Source: RGIG1918 sp045536045
GTDB taxonomy: Bacteria; Cyanobacteriota; Vampirovibrionia; Gastranaerophilales; Gastranaerophilaceae
Direction of reading: 5' to 3'
Assembly (NCBI GenBank): GCA_045536045.1
Contig: JAZSMU010000006.1
Location: 1-64,000, forward strand
DNA length: 64,000 nucleotides
Shown here: in pieces, positions 50,712-59,741 of the stretch
Numbering within the stretch: the stretch's first letter is position 1
Layout of the letters: every line of letters begins with the position of its first letter
Notes under the pieces: generated by a model
Database searches by the model: none
The model's input: the letters and a program-made list of their open reading frames with translations, nothing else
What the model was told of the DNA's origin: nothing
Position numbers and translations under genes: made by a program

Positions 50712-51297
50712 TTTTATTACATTAACAAGAATATTTCTAGGATTTATAGCAATTGCCCTATTATTTTACCCAACAGAGGCTAATTATTGGGCAGCAATTA
50801 TTTTAACAATTTTAGTTATTTGGGGAGATGGGCTTGATGGTTTTGTTGCAAGAAAATTTAACCTAACTTCAAAACTAGGTGCTGTTTTAGATATTATGGG
50901 CGACAGAATTGTTGAAAATATATACTGGATTGCTTTTTCATCTTTAGGTTGGATAAATGTTATAATTCCTATAATTTTTGTTTCTCGTGGAATTATCGTA
51001 GATTCAATTCGTTCATTAGCTTTAGCTGAAGGCTACACTGCATTTGGCGAAAAAACAATGATGCAAAATAAAATTGCAAAATTTATTGTTGCAAGCAATT
51101 TCTGCAGATTTACATATGCCGTTTTAAAAGCAGTTGCTTTTGTTTTGTTGATTGCAGGAAATCCAAATGCTCCAATTGACCCAACAATTAAAGCAAACAT
51201 CTTTAATGCTGCTTTAATTTGTGCATATTTTGCAGCTTTCTACTGTGTTCTTCGTGGACTTCCTGTTATTTTGGAATCTAAAAGGTTTTTAAAATAA
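50704..51297 (+). CDS. pgsA: CDP-alcohol phosphatidyltransferase (PgsA-like)
   Basis: An integral membrane enzyme of about 197 residues. The signature D-G-x2-AR-x8-G-x3-D-x3-D is present as GDGLDGFVARKFNLTSKLG followed by AVLDIMGDR. This motif catalyses transfer of phosphatidyl groups. The most likely product is phosphatidylglycerol phosphate, but other CDP-alcohol transfers are possible. ATG 50704 (MANFITLTRIF) is preferred over the TTG at 50695. It is coupled to lpxB and trmL by overlapping codons, forming an lpxB-pgsA-trmL unit. Confidence 0.85.
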   Translation: MANFITLTRIFLGFIAIALLFYPTEANYWAAIILTILVIWGDGLDGFVARKFNLTSKLGAVLDIMGDRIVENIYWIAFSSLGWINVIIPIIFVSRGIIVDSIRSLALAEGYTAFGEKTMMQNKIAKFIVASNFCRFTYAVLKAVAFVLLIAGNPNAPIDPTIKANIFNAALICAYFAAFYCVLRGLPVILESKRFLK

Positions 51298-51764
51298 TGA
51301 CAAATTTTATAAATATTGTTCTTCATGAGCCTGAAATTCCACAAAATACAGGAAATATTGCACGTCTTTGTGCTTGCACGGGAGCAAGATTAATTCTTGT
51401 TGGAAAGCTTGGTTTTTCAATGACAAGCAAGTATGTTAAGCACTCTGGGCTTGATTATTGGGACAAGGTTGATATTGTTCGCTATGTTGATTATAACGAA
51501 TTTTTAAATTCTATTGATAGTGGAAACATTTATTATTTAACAACAAAAGGCAAAAAGAGTTTGTTTGAAGCCAAATTTAAAGCTGGCGATTACCTTGTTT
51601 TTGGCTCTGAATCAAAAGGTTTGCCTTCTTGGATAATGGATTTAGATAGAGAAAGCCACCTCAGACTTCCAATGAGGGAGGAAACTAGAAGTCTTAATCT
51701 TGCAAACACAGTTGCAATTACCACATATGAGGCAATTCGCCAAATTGAGCCTGAACTTAAATAG
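51297..51764 (+). CDS. trmL: tRNA (cytidine/uridine-34 2'-O)-methyltransferase
   Basis: TrmL methylates the wobble ribose of certain leucine tRNAs. The 155-residue SPOUT protein has the expected blocks: VLHEPEIPQNTGNIARLCA at the start, a central LTTKGKKSL, the knot motif VFGSESKGLP and the C-terminal LPMREETRSLNLANTVAI. The length is normal. The start codon overlaps the pgsA stop by one base (TAATG). Confidence 0.94.
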   Translation: MTNFINIVLHEPEIPQNTGNIARLCACTGARLILVGKLGFSMTSKYVKHSGLDYWDKVDIVRYVDYNEFLNSIDSGNIYYLTTKGKKSLFEAKFKAGDYLVFGSESKGLPSWIMDLDRESHLRLPMREETRSLNLANTVAITTYEAIRQIEPELK

Positions 51765-51821
51765 CAAAAAAAATATTTTCATGTTTTGTAAATATATAAA
51801 TCTCGTGAGGTTAAAACATTT

Positions 51822-53786
51822 ATGAAAATCAACGGTATCAATTCTTCTTTTGCTTTTAAAAGGGCATTAAAACCTGAAGAAATTGCAGACTATACTGATG
51901 TTATGGAGAGAGCAAGAGAAAAGCTTGGCACAGATGGCAAAAACATTCTTTATGTTCCAGATGTTTCTCTGCCACAAAAAAATCTTACAGGCATGGGCAA
52001 CTTTGGCGACCCTAGAAGTATTGAATTTTTTGATATGATGAAAATATATCTAGGAATTGACACTGTTTTAACCACACCTCAAGGTGCATATTATGTTGAC
52101 CCTGTTGGAAAGTCTTATCAAAAGGCAAATATAGACAATTGCAATGAATTTAACCCATATGTTTCGTCATCATTTTTACTTGGAGACCATGTAATAAACC
52201 CAGAACTTTTAACTCACGAAGAATACGGTTCATTAATTTCAACCGGCGAATTTAAACATACATTTATAGATAAAAATGAATCGCCAGATGCTAAAGAAGT
52301 TGTTAATTTTAAAAACATTTTAGCTCCTTTTGATTCTTCAAAAGTTGAAAAACTTTTATTAGAAGCTTTTGAAAGAATTACGCCGGAGAATGTTCTTGTT
52401 CCACAATTAAATAAATTTGCAAAAGTTGAAGGCGACAATGTTGTTAAAAGAATAATTTTTGAAAAATTAGCTCAAAAAAATGCTACATATGATTGGGAAA
52501 CATGGCCTGATGAGGATAAATATTTATTCTCAGATTCAAAAGGCAAAACAGATTCATTACCTCATAACAAAGAAAGAATTGAAGAGCTAACAAAAAAATA
52601 TAACAAAGACATTAAATTTACTTTGTTTAAGCAATTCTTTGCACATAAAAGCTTAGAAGAAGCGAAAACAAAATTAAATGATAGAGGAATTAAACTTATT
52701 GGTGATGTTCCAATTGCTTTTACTCCAGATGAAGTTTGGGCAAATCAACAATATTTTGATACAACAAGCTTTATTGGACATCCTGGTTGGAAAACTTACC
52801 CTATCAATTTTGAGAAAATGTATGAAGACGCATCTGGCAAAAATCCATATTCTTTTAAAATGATAGAAAAAAGAATAGAGCAAAAATTAAAACACTATGA
52901 CGGCTTAAGAATTGATGCTGCTTGGGTTTATATTCAACCACATTTAACCGACAGAGCAGGTATTGTTAAAACTCTTCCAACTGCAAATAGCCAATTTATT
53001 GGAAAAGATAACTATATTGGTTCAAGAATTATTGATTTAATTGAAAAAACAGCAAAAAAAGTAAAAGGTGATGATTATGACCTTTCTAATATTATTTATG
53101 AAACAGAAATAGGTCTTGGACCTAAGTTTTCTGCATTTGATAGCAAAGGTGAAGCTATTGACCCATTGAAAAATAGGCTTCAAATTTATACTACACGATA
53201 TAAAAATGCAGACGGAACTTGGGGTTCTTATAATGCTTTAACCAACCATAAGAAATTAAAACCAAATGAATTTATTTTAACGGCAACAACTCACGATAAT
53301 GCTCCTTTAGAAAATTTGGCAAAAGGTAAAATATTGCAAGGTGGTGCTGTAATTCCTGCACAAGTTATTGAAGACCAAAAAACACAGCTTCAAAACCAAT
53401 TTAAAACACAAGAACCTATAACAACTCCAAATGAATTTAAAGACGCAAAACAAGCAGAAGTTTCTCTTGCAAACAATCAGATGAGAACATTCTTTGATTT
53501 ATTTGGTTGGGGCTTTAATGAAGATATAGACGAAGGCTCAATTGTAAAAAAATATTACGAAACAAGAATTGGCGAAAATTTTGATTCTGCGTATATAAAA
53601 GCCCTAGAAGATGGCAAAGGTTTTAATCCAATGAATGCACTAAGACAAGCTTTTGTTTCAAAAGGACTAGATACAAAAGAGCCAGAACTATTTGAAGAAA
53701 TTGTTTATTATGATAAAGTTTTAAGGCAAAAATCTAATAAACCAACACTTCCAACAAAAGGTTCATTTTTTAATCGCAAAGCGTAA
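51822..53786 (+). CDS. Divergent GH77-like 4-alpha-glucanotransferase with N-terminal leader
   Basis: A 654-residue protein starting MKINGINSSFAFKRALK, close in style to the MQITPIN...FKG leader of the GlgC-like protein. The rest resembles 4-alpha-glucanotransferase (MalQ): GDVPIAFTPDEVWAN at about 294-308, the nucleophile D365 in YDGLRIDAAW, a candidate acid/base Glu in IIYETEIG (427-429) and TTHDNAP with D492. These match GH77 RIDHFRG, AEDLG and THDND in order, but with notable changes, so it is a remote member. It should rearrange maltodextrins or glycogen branches. GAGG lies 11 nt before the ATG. Confidence 0.7.
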   Translation: MKINGINSSFAFKRALKPEEIADYTDVMERAREKLGTDGKNILYVPDVSLPQKNLTGMGNFGDPRSIEFFDMMKIYLGIDTVLTTPQGAYYVDPVGKSYQKANIDNCNEFNPYVSSSFLLGDHVINPELLTHEEYGSLISTGEFKHTFIDKNESPDAKEVVNFKNILAPFDSSKVEKLLLEAFERITPENVLVPQLNKFAKVEGDNVVKRIIFEKLAQKNATYDWETWPDEDKYLFSDSKGKTDSLPHNKERIEELTKKYNKDIKFTLFKQFFAHKSLEEAKTKLNDRGIKLIGDVPIAFTPDEVWANQQYFDTTSFIGHPGWKTYPINFEKMYEDASGKNPYSFKMIEKRIEQKLKHYDGLRIDAAWVYIQPHLTDRAGIVKTLPTANSQFIGKDNYIGSRIIDLIEKTAKKVKGDDYDLSNIIYETEIGLGPKFSAFDSKGEAIDPLKNRLQIYTTRYKNADGTWGSYNALTNHKKLKPNEFILTATTHDNAPLENLAKGKILQGGAVIPAQVIEDQKTQLQNQFKTQEPITTPNEFKDAKQAEVSLANNQMRTFFDLFGWGFNEDIDEGSIVKKYYETRIGENFDSAYIKALEDGKGFNPMNALRQAFVSKGLDTKEPELFEEIVYYDKVLRQKSNKPTLPTKGSFFNRKA

Positions 53787-53847
53787 AAAATAAATCTAGC
53801 CCAAAAATCTTTTTTATGAAATAATCATTTCATAAGAGGGTTTAGAT

Positions 53848-54732
53848 ATGGAACAATTTAGAATTACGCAAATTACAAAAATGTTGGCAAAATCATTATT
53901 GCCTACAAGGGATATTAATTCCAATAAGGGAACTTTTGGCAATGTATTAAATATTGCTGGTTCAAACCAATATCCAGGGGCTTCATATTTAAGCTCAATT
54001 AGTGCTTTAAAAGTTGGGGCTGGAAAGGTTATTTTGGCAACAAATACAAACACAATTCCAATTGTTGCCTCAAAAACACCTGATGTAACTTTTTTAGATT
54101 TAGGCGAAAGTAATCAAGGTGGAATCCCTAAAGATGCAATTAAATATATTCAACTTGTTTCAAATCCAGATGTTTTTTCAATTGGTTGTGGCTTGGGTGT
54201 TAGTGCTCCTGTTGAAAATTTTGTTATAGATTTTATTAATAAATATATAAATTCTCAAACACCAGTAATTATTGACGCAGACGCTATCAATATTCTTTCA
54301 AGATGTAAAAAGCCGGTTGTTCCACTAAATTCTGTTATAACTCCTCATCCAAGAGAATTATCAAGACTTTTAGATGTTGATGTTGAAGAAATTCAATCAG
54401 ACAGAGTTAAATGGGCTTGGAGAGCTAGCAAAAAATTTGACTGCATTGTTATTTTAAAAGGACATAATTCAGTTATAAGTGTTCCAAATGGCGAAGTTTT
54501 TGTTAATACAACAGGAAACTCAGCTCTTGCAAAAGCTGGCACAGGAGATGTTTTAACAGGTATCATTGCTGGTCTTTGTGCTCAAGGGTTAAAGCTTGAA
54601 GACGCTTGCACATTAGGTGTTTATCTTCATGGATTATCTGGTGATATTGCAGCAAAAAGCTACACACAATATGGTGTTTTAGCTTCAAATTTAATCAACT
54701 TTATTCCTTTTGCAATTAAAGAAATTTTATAA
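53848..54732 (+). CDS. nnrD: ADP-dependent NAD(P)H-hydrate dehydratase
   Basis: NnrD repairs hydrated NAD(P)H. The 294-residue protein has ribokinase-like signatures: NKGTFGNVLNIAGSNQYPGAS, SIGCGLG, VIIDADAINIL, VITPHPRELSRLL, VILKGHNSVIS and the active-site NSALAKAGTGDVLTG. Most bacteria fuse this domain to the NnrE epimerase; here only the dehydratase half is present and no nnrE lies adjacent. The ribosome site AGAGGG lies 7 nt before ATG 53848. It abuts the convergent fliQ stop codon with no gap. Confidence 0.92.
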   Translation: MEQFRITQITKMLAKSLLPTRDINSNKGTFGNVLNIAGSNQYPGASYLSSISALKVGAGKVILATNTNTIPIVASKTPDVTFLDLGESNQGGIPKDAIKYIQLVSNPDVFSIGCGLGVSAPVENFVIDFINKYINSQTPVIIDADAINILSRCKKPVVPLNSVITPHPRELSRLLDVDVEEIQSDRVKWAWRASKKFDCIVILKGHNSVISVPNGEVFVNTTGNSALAKAGTGDVLTGIIAGLCAQGLKLEDACTLGVYLHGLSGDIAAKSYTQYGVLASNLINFIPFAIKEIL

Positions 54733-55008
54733 TTAGCGAATGCCAATAAATGTTGGAATATAGTTGAATAATTCTTCAACTGTTGATGTGAATACATCTA
54801 ACATCCAAGGCATAGTGATAATTAAAATTAAAATTCCAGCAAATATCTTTGGAACAAATGTAAGAGTTTGCTCTTGAATTTGTGTAACAGATTGAATGAT
54901 GCTAATTATAAGCCCAACAACAATTGTTGTAATTAAAACTGGAGCACACATTTCAAGCACTAATATTAAAAATTTTTGAAATACATTTAAAAAAGCTGCT
55001 TCATCCAT
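54733..55008 (-). CDS. fliQ: Flagellar type III export protein FliQ
   Basis: FliQ is a small (91 aa) two-helix membrane subunit of the FliPQR gate. The helix hairpin is ILVLEMCAPVLITTIVVGLII and TFVPKIFAGILILIITMPWML, with the conserved SIIQSVTQIQEQTLTFVPK link. Length matches the family. It starts 8 nt after the fliP stop codon with an AGGGTG site. Confidence 0.94.
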   Translation of the reverse strand: MDEAAFLNVFQKFLILVLEMCAPVLITTIVVGLIISIIQSVTQIQEQTLTFVPKIFAGILILIITMPWMLDVFTSTVEELFNYIPTFIGIR

Positions 55009-55016
55009 AATACACC

Positions 55017-55769
55017 CTAAGTTATAAAGCCTTCAATTAGCGATTTTGTAATCAGATACCAGCCATCTACCAAAACAAACATAATAAGTTTAAATGGCAT
55101 AGCAATAGTGGTTGGTGGTAAGAAAATCATACCCATTGAAACCAAAATACTTGCTATTACAATATCAATAACCAAAAATGGAAGATAAATAATGAAGCCG
55201 ATTTTAAATGCTGTTTTCAATTCGCTTAAAACAAATGCAGGAATTAAAACATAAGTTGGAACATCTTTAATTTCTTTTGGTTTTGGTATTTTTGAAATTT
55301 TAACAAACAGTGCAAGCTCATTTTCTTGTGTTTGTTTAAACATAAAATCTCTAAGTGGCTCCATAGATTTATTCAAGGCTGCCTCTTGAGTTATTTGACC
55401 TTTCATATATGGTTGATATGCAGTGTCGTTTATTTTAGTAAATGTTGGACTCATAACAAAAAATGCCAAAATTAAAGAAAGCCCAATAATGACTTGGTTT
55501 GGAGGTAAGTTTTGAGTTCCTAAGGCTTGGCGTGTTAGAGCAAAAACTATGACAATTCTAATAAACGCAGTTGTCATGATTAAAATACTTGGTGCAAGCG
55601 TAAGAATTGTTAAAAGAATTAAAATTTGCACGCCTTGAGAAAATTCTTGAGTGCTTGTTGCACTTTTAAAACCAACATTCAAAGTTGGCAAGCTAACAGC
55701 TCCATAGCTTTGAAGTGTTGATACTAAGTAAATTCCAAAAAGTGTGAATAATTTTAATAGATTTTTCAC
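55017..55769 (-). CDS. fliP: Flagellar type III export protein FliP
   Basis: FliP forms the core of the export gate. 250 residues, with a cleavable signal peptide as in other FliP proteins (KNLLKLFTLFGIYLVSTLQSYG). Landmarks: ILILLTILTLAPSILIMTTAFIRIVIVFALTRQALGT, LPPNQVIIGLSLILAFFVM, YVLIPAFVLSELKTAFKIGF and SILVSMGMIFLPPTTIAMPFKLIMFVLVDGW. The start is GTG at 55769 with GGGGGAG upstream. No fliO gene precedes it. Confidence 0.95.
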   Translation of the reverse strand: MKNLLKLFTLFGIYLVSTLQSYGAVSLPTLNVGFKSATSTQEFSQGVQILILLTILTLAPSILIMTTAFIRIVIVFALTRQALGTQNLPPNQVIIGLSLILAFFVMSPTFTKINDTAYQPYMKGQITQEAALNKSMEPLRDFMFKQTQENELALFVKISKIPKPKEIKDVPTYVLIPAFVLSELKTAFKIGFIIYLPFLVIDIVIASILVSMGMIFLPPTTIAMPFKLIMFVLVDGWYLITKSLIEGFIT

Positions 55770-55822
55770 TTAAACTCCCCCATCTGTTTATATTTTATTA
55801 TAAAAATCAAAAAAAGTATATA

Positions 55823-57340
55823 TTAATTTTCTTTTAAATTATTGATTTTAATAAAATCCCAAGGAAGTTTGCTATTATCATCTAATTCATCTTCAAAAGG
55901 AAATTCAATTGCTTCATCATATTTCTTTAAATTATATTTTTTAGCAAAATTTTTCCAACAAGATTTAAAAGCACCCAATTTTGCACCCTCTTTATGAACG
56001 CAAATTAAGTATTCTGCAAGGCTTTTTGGGTATCTTGAAATTAAAGACTGAACTCCATCCCATTCAACGCTTATTGGATTTAGTTTAATTCCTAAAATAT
56101 GCAGATGTTTTTTAATGTAATTAATTTTTTTCTCTAAGCTTTTTTTGTTTTCTCTTTTAATTAATTCATATGGCGTGTGAGGCTTTGGAATTAGGGTATT
56201 AAGGCTAACTGATAAATCTAGAGTTTTGTGTTTTTTCTTTAGCTTTTTAAGTAGCTCAATTATCTCTTTGATGTCATTTTCATCTTCATTGGGAAGCCCA
56301 ACCATCATATAAACTTTTAATCCCTTAAGCCCATATTTTGTTGCACATTCAAATGTTGCCTCAATTTCTTCATTTGTTAAATCTTTATTAATCGCTTTTC
56401 TTAATTTTTCGCTTCCAGCTTCAATTGCAATAGTTGCACTTTTTGCCTTGCATTCTACAAGAGTTTCAATTGTTTCTTTGGTAACTAAATCTGCCCTTAA
56501 AGAAGAGATTGAAATTTCAATTGGGCTTATTTTATTTTTTTCTCTAATAAATGCCATAATGTCATCAAAATCTTTATGACCTGCAACATAAGCTCCTAAA
56601 AGTGCAATTTTATTAGTGTGTTTTAGTGCAAATTCAATTTTTTCTTTAAGTTTTTCTAAATTTCCCTCTCTAAAAGGTAAATTGTGCCAGCTTGCAAGGC
56701 AGAATTTACACATTTTTGGGCAACCTCTCTCAACCTCAATAATGTAAGTGTTTGAAAAATAACTTTTATCAGACAAAATTGGTGTTGCAGTTGGTTCTTT
56801 AATCTCTTCAATATGCCTTTCAATTGTTTTTTCTTTTCCAAATTGAGGGACCCAAATTCCTTTAATATCTTTAATTGCTTCTAGTTTTTCTTTTTTTGTT
56901 TTTTCTTTGTTTTCAACTATTTTTCTAACAACTTCTGGAATATTTGAATCTCCAACATTAAAGAAATCAAAAAATTCTTCAAAAGGAATTGGGTTTGAAG
57001 TTGAAACAGGACCACCAACAAAAATTATTGGATGCTCTTCGCTTCTATCTTTTGCAAGGAGTGGAATTTTTAATTTTTCAAGCATTTTCATTATCTGAAA
57101 AATATCCATTTCAAAAGAAAATGAAAAACCAATAATATCAACTTTTTGAATTGGAGTAATTGTGCTTTTGGAATTTGAATAATATCTTTCAGCAAAAACA
57201 TCTTCCATTTCATCTAATGTTTTAAAAATTGAAAGATAGCCAATTGAGCTCATTGCAAAGTTTTCAATAGCTGGAAAAGCAAAAATTGCATTCAATTTTG
57301 GGTCTTTTTTTATTTTGCTTTCGTATAAAAACTTTTCCAA
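55823..57340 (-). CDS. Radical SAM protein with N-terminal B12-binding-like region
   Basis: A 505-residue enzyme. Residues 60-160 resemble a cobalamin-binding-type Rossmann region (IIGFSFSFEMDIFQIM, IIFVGGPVSTSNP, FNVGDSNI). The radical SAM cluster motif is CPKMCKFC near residue 210, followed by GAYVAGHKDF, SLRADLVT and MVGLPNED. It resembles the TIGR03960-type family, whose substrate is unknown. The start is TTG at 57340, supported by GAGG 9 nt upstream. It lies 1 nt after the AI-2E-family gene. Confidence 0.8.
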   Translation of the reverse strand: MEKFLYESKIKKDPKLNAIFAFPAIENFAMSSIGYLSIFKTLDEMEDVFAERYYSNSKSTITPIQKVDIIGFSFSFEMDIFQIMKMLEKLKIPLLAKDRSEEHPIIFVGGPVSTSNPIPFEEFFDFFNVGDSNIPEVVRKIVENKEKTKKEKLEAIKDIKGIWVPQFGKEKTIERHIEEIKEPTATPILSDKSYFSNTYIIEVERGCPKMCKFCLASWHNLPFREGNLEKLKEKIEFALKHTNKIALLGAYVAGHKDFDDIMAFIREKNKISPIEISISSLRADLVTKETIETLVECKAKSATIAIEAGSEKLRKAINKDLTNEEIEATFECATKYGLKGLKVYMMVGLPNEDENDIKEIIELLKKLKKKHKTLDLSVSLNTLIPKPHTPYELIKRENKKSLEKKINYIKKHLHILGIKLNPISVEWDGVQSLISRYPKSLAEYLICVHKEGAKLGAFKSCWKNFAKKYNLKKYDEAIEFPFEDELDDNSKLPWDFIKINNLKEN

Positions 57341-57341
57341 A

Positions 57342-58364
57342 CTATTTTTCCTCTTTGTTGATGGTTTTTATGTATAACTCATCAATTAATACAATGAATA
57401 CACTTGCAATTGCTGGTGCTAAAATTACACCCCAAAGCCCTAAGAATTTTGCACCAATTAAAAGAGATAAGATTATCATTAATGGGTGCATATTCATAAA
57501 TTTACCTAAAACAAATGGGCGAACTGCTTGGTTTTGAACAACTTGGGCTATCATACAAACAAGCAAAACTAAAATAATGTAGCCAATTCCGCCTGAGGCT
57601 GCAGTTGCTAATGTTAAGCCAATTGCAATCGCTGGACCAATTGCAGGAATAATATCGCAAGCAAAAGTTATAAAGCCTAAGGTTAATGCGTGTGGGTGCC
57701 CAACAAGTGCCAGTCCTAATGCTGTAACAACACCAACAAACACCATAGTTATAAGTTGGGCAAAAACATAGCCACCAACTTTTGTCATAATTGTTGATAA
57801 AATTTCTTTTGCTTTATCCTTTAAGTCTTTAGGGAAGAATTTAATAAATTGTTTTTCAAGATTTTCCCAATCTGTGCAAATGTAGAATGTTATAAGTGTT
57901 ATGGCAATTAAGCTTGTTGTTGAAGTTGCCAAAATTTTTGTAAATTCTAAAGTTTTTTCTAAAAGAACACTAGATGTTTTATTTACAAAATCTGATATCA
58001 TATCAGGATGAATTAAGCTTGCTGGAGAGAATCCCCAAATGTTAAAGCTGAGGAAATTCTTAATATTTTCAATATATTCAGGAAGATTATTAAACATTAA
58101 ATAAAATTGTTTAAGAGCAAAAACTGCAAGTGGAATAAATACTAAAATTGTTCCTAAGAAAATTGCAAGAAGCATAATTGTTGTTGCAAGTGCTCTTGGT
58201 ATTTTTTTGCTCATTTTATCTATAACAGGAATTAAGACACAAGATATAACAAAAGAGGCAAACAGCATTAGTGCTATATCTGACGCTTTAACTAGGAAAA
58301 AAATAACAATTCCTGCCATGAGTAGGAAGACAATATTTTTAGTTGTAAAAAAATCTTTCAACAT
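57342..58364 (-). CDS. AI-2E/PerM-family membrane transporter
   Basis: A 340-residue protein with about seven or eight hydrophobic segments in the family pattern: an N-terminal pair, a LFASFVISCVLIPVIDKMSKKIPRALA loop, a long soluble stretch (FNNLPEYIENIKNFL) and a C-terminal GDIIPAIGPAIAIG-like block (FACDIIPAIGP) and PLMIILSLLIGAKFLGLWG. Members transport diverse substrates (autoinducer-2, Na+/H+, others). The ribosome site is GAGGTGA. Divergent from lysA. Confidence 0.85.
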   Translation of the reverse strand: MLKDFFTTKNIVFLLMAGIVIFFLVKASDIALMLFASFVISCVLIPVIDKMSKKIPRALATTIMLLAIFLGTILVFIPLAVFALKQFYLMFNNLPEYIENIKNFLSFNIWGFSPASLIHPDMISDFVNKTSSVLLEKTLEFTKILATSTTSLIAITLITFYICTDWENLEKQFIKFFPKDLKDKAKEILSTIMTKVGGYVFAQLITMVFVGVVTALGLALVGHPHALTLGFITFACDIIPAIGPAIAIGLTLATAASGGIGYIILVLLVCMIAQVVQNQAVRPFVLGKFMNMHPLMIILSLLIGAKFLGLWGVILAPAIASVFIVLIDELYIKTINKEEK

Positions 58365-58424
58365 AAATCACCTCATTTGTGCTAGACTTATTATACAACA
58401 TAAACAAGTCGGAGTATATAAGTT

Positions 58425-59729
58425 ATGCAGACAGTTAATCAAAATCTTAAACCTTTGACATTAAAAAGAAATAATAATAACAACTTAGAAATCGGTGGAT
58501 GTGATTTAGTTCAATTGGCTAAAGAATATGGCACACCATTATATGTTATGTGCGAAGAAACTTTAAGACAAATTGCAAAAGAATATAAATCTGCTTTTAA
58601 ATATGAAAAATTTAAACCTACATATGCTTCAAAAGCTCTTTTAAATATTAAAATTGCAGAAATTTTGACTTCAGAAGATTTTGGTTTTGATGCTGTTTCA
58701 ATGGGCGAAATTTACACGATTTATAAATCTGGTTGCGATATGGACAAGGTTACTTTTAATGGCAACAACAAAACAAAAGAAGAAATTGAGCTTGCTGTTA
58801 AATTAGGCGTTGGGCATTTTAGTGTTGATAATTTTTATGAAATTAAAATTTTGTCTGATGAATTAAAAAAATATAATAAAACCCAAAAGGTTTTACTAAG
58901 AATTACGCCTGGAATTGAATGCCACACGCACGAATATATTCAAACAGGGCAACTTGACTCAAAATTTGGCTTCAATTTATCTCAAATTGATTCTGCAGTT
59001 GAAGAAATTTTAAAATATGAAAATATTGTGCTTGTTGGGCTTCATGCACATATTGGCTCACAAATTTTTGAAACTAAAGTTTATGAAGATGAGGCTAAAA
59101 TTTTAATTTCAGAAATTGCAAGAATAAATAAAAAATATAATTTAAAATTATCTGAAATTAATATGGGTGGTGGTTTGGGTGTTACATACACTAAAGAAGA
59201 TAATCCACCTAGTGTTTATGAAATTGCTGAAGTTATTATTTCTTCAATTGAAAAATATGCTAAAGAATATGGGGTTGAATTACCAACCTTATATATTGAG
59301 CCTGGTCGTTCAATTGTTTGCACTGCAGGAGCTACACTGTATTCTCTAGGCTCTTCTAAGCAAGTTCCAAATGCAACAAAATATTTCGCAATTGATGGCG
59401 GTATGGCAGATAATCCACGCCCTGCAATGTATAATGCTCAATATATTGCAGAAATTGCAAATGCAAAAGAAAATGCAAAAGAAGAAAAAGTTACAATTTC
59501 TGGAAAATATTGCGAATCTGGGGATATTTTAATTAAAGATATTATGCTTCCAAATCCTCAAAGTGAGGACATTTTATGCGTTTATAATACGGGTGCTTAT
59601 AACTATTCAATGGCAAGTAATTATAATCGCAATTTAAAACCTGCAATGGTGCTTGTAAATCGTGGAAAATCTGCTATTATAGTAGAAAGACAAACACTTG
59701 AGCAACTCATTGAAAATGATGTTAGGTAG
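58425..59729 (+). CDS. lysA: Diaminopimelate decarboxylase
   Basis: LysA decarboxylates meso-diaminopimelate to lysine, the last step of lysine synthesis. The 434-residue fold-III PLP enzyme has the PLP lysine in TYASKALLN, HAHIGSQIF, GGGLGVTY, EPGRSIV and CESGDIL. GGAG lies 10 nt before the ATG. cdaA follows after 12 nt, so the two are co-transcribed. Confidence 0.95.
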   Translation: MQTVNQNLKPLTLKRNNNNNLEIGGCDLVQLAKEYGTPLYVMCEETLRQIAKEYKSAFKYEKFKPTYASKALLNIKIAEILTSEDFGFDAVSMGEIYTIYKSGCDMDKVTFNGNNKTKEEIELAVKLGVGHFSVDNFYEIKILSDELKKYNKTQKVLLRITPGIECHTHEYIQTGQLDSKFGFNLSQIDSAVEEILKYENIVLVGLHAHIGSQIFETKVYEDEAKILISEIARINKKYNLKLSEINMGGGLGVTYTKEDNPPSVYEIAEVIISSIEKYAKEYGVELPTLYIEPGRSIVCTAGATLYSLGSSKQVPNATKYFAIDGGMADNPRPAMYNAQYIAEIANAKENAKEEKVTISGKYCESGDILIKDIMLPNPQSEDILCVYNTGAYNYSMASNYNRNLKPAMVLVNRGKSAIIVERQTLEQLIENDVR

Positions 59730-59741
59730 TAAACAGGCAAA

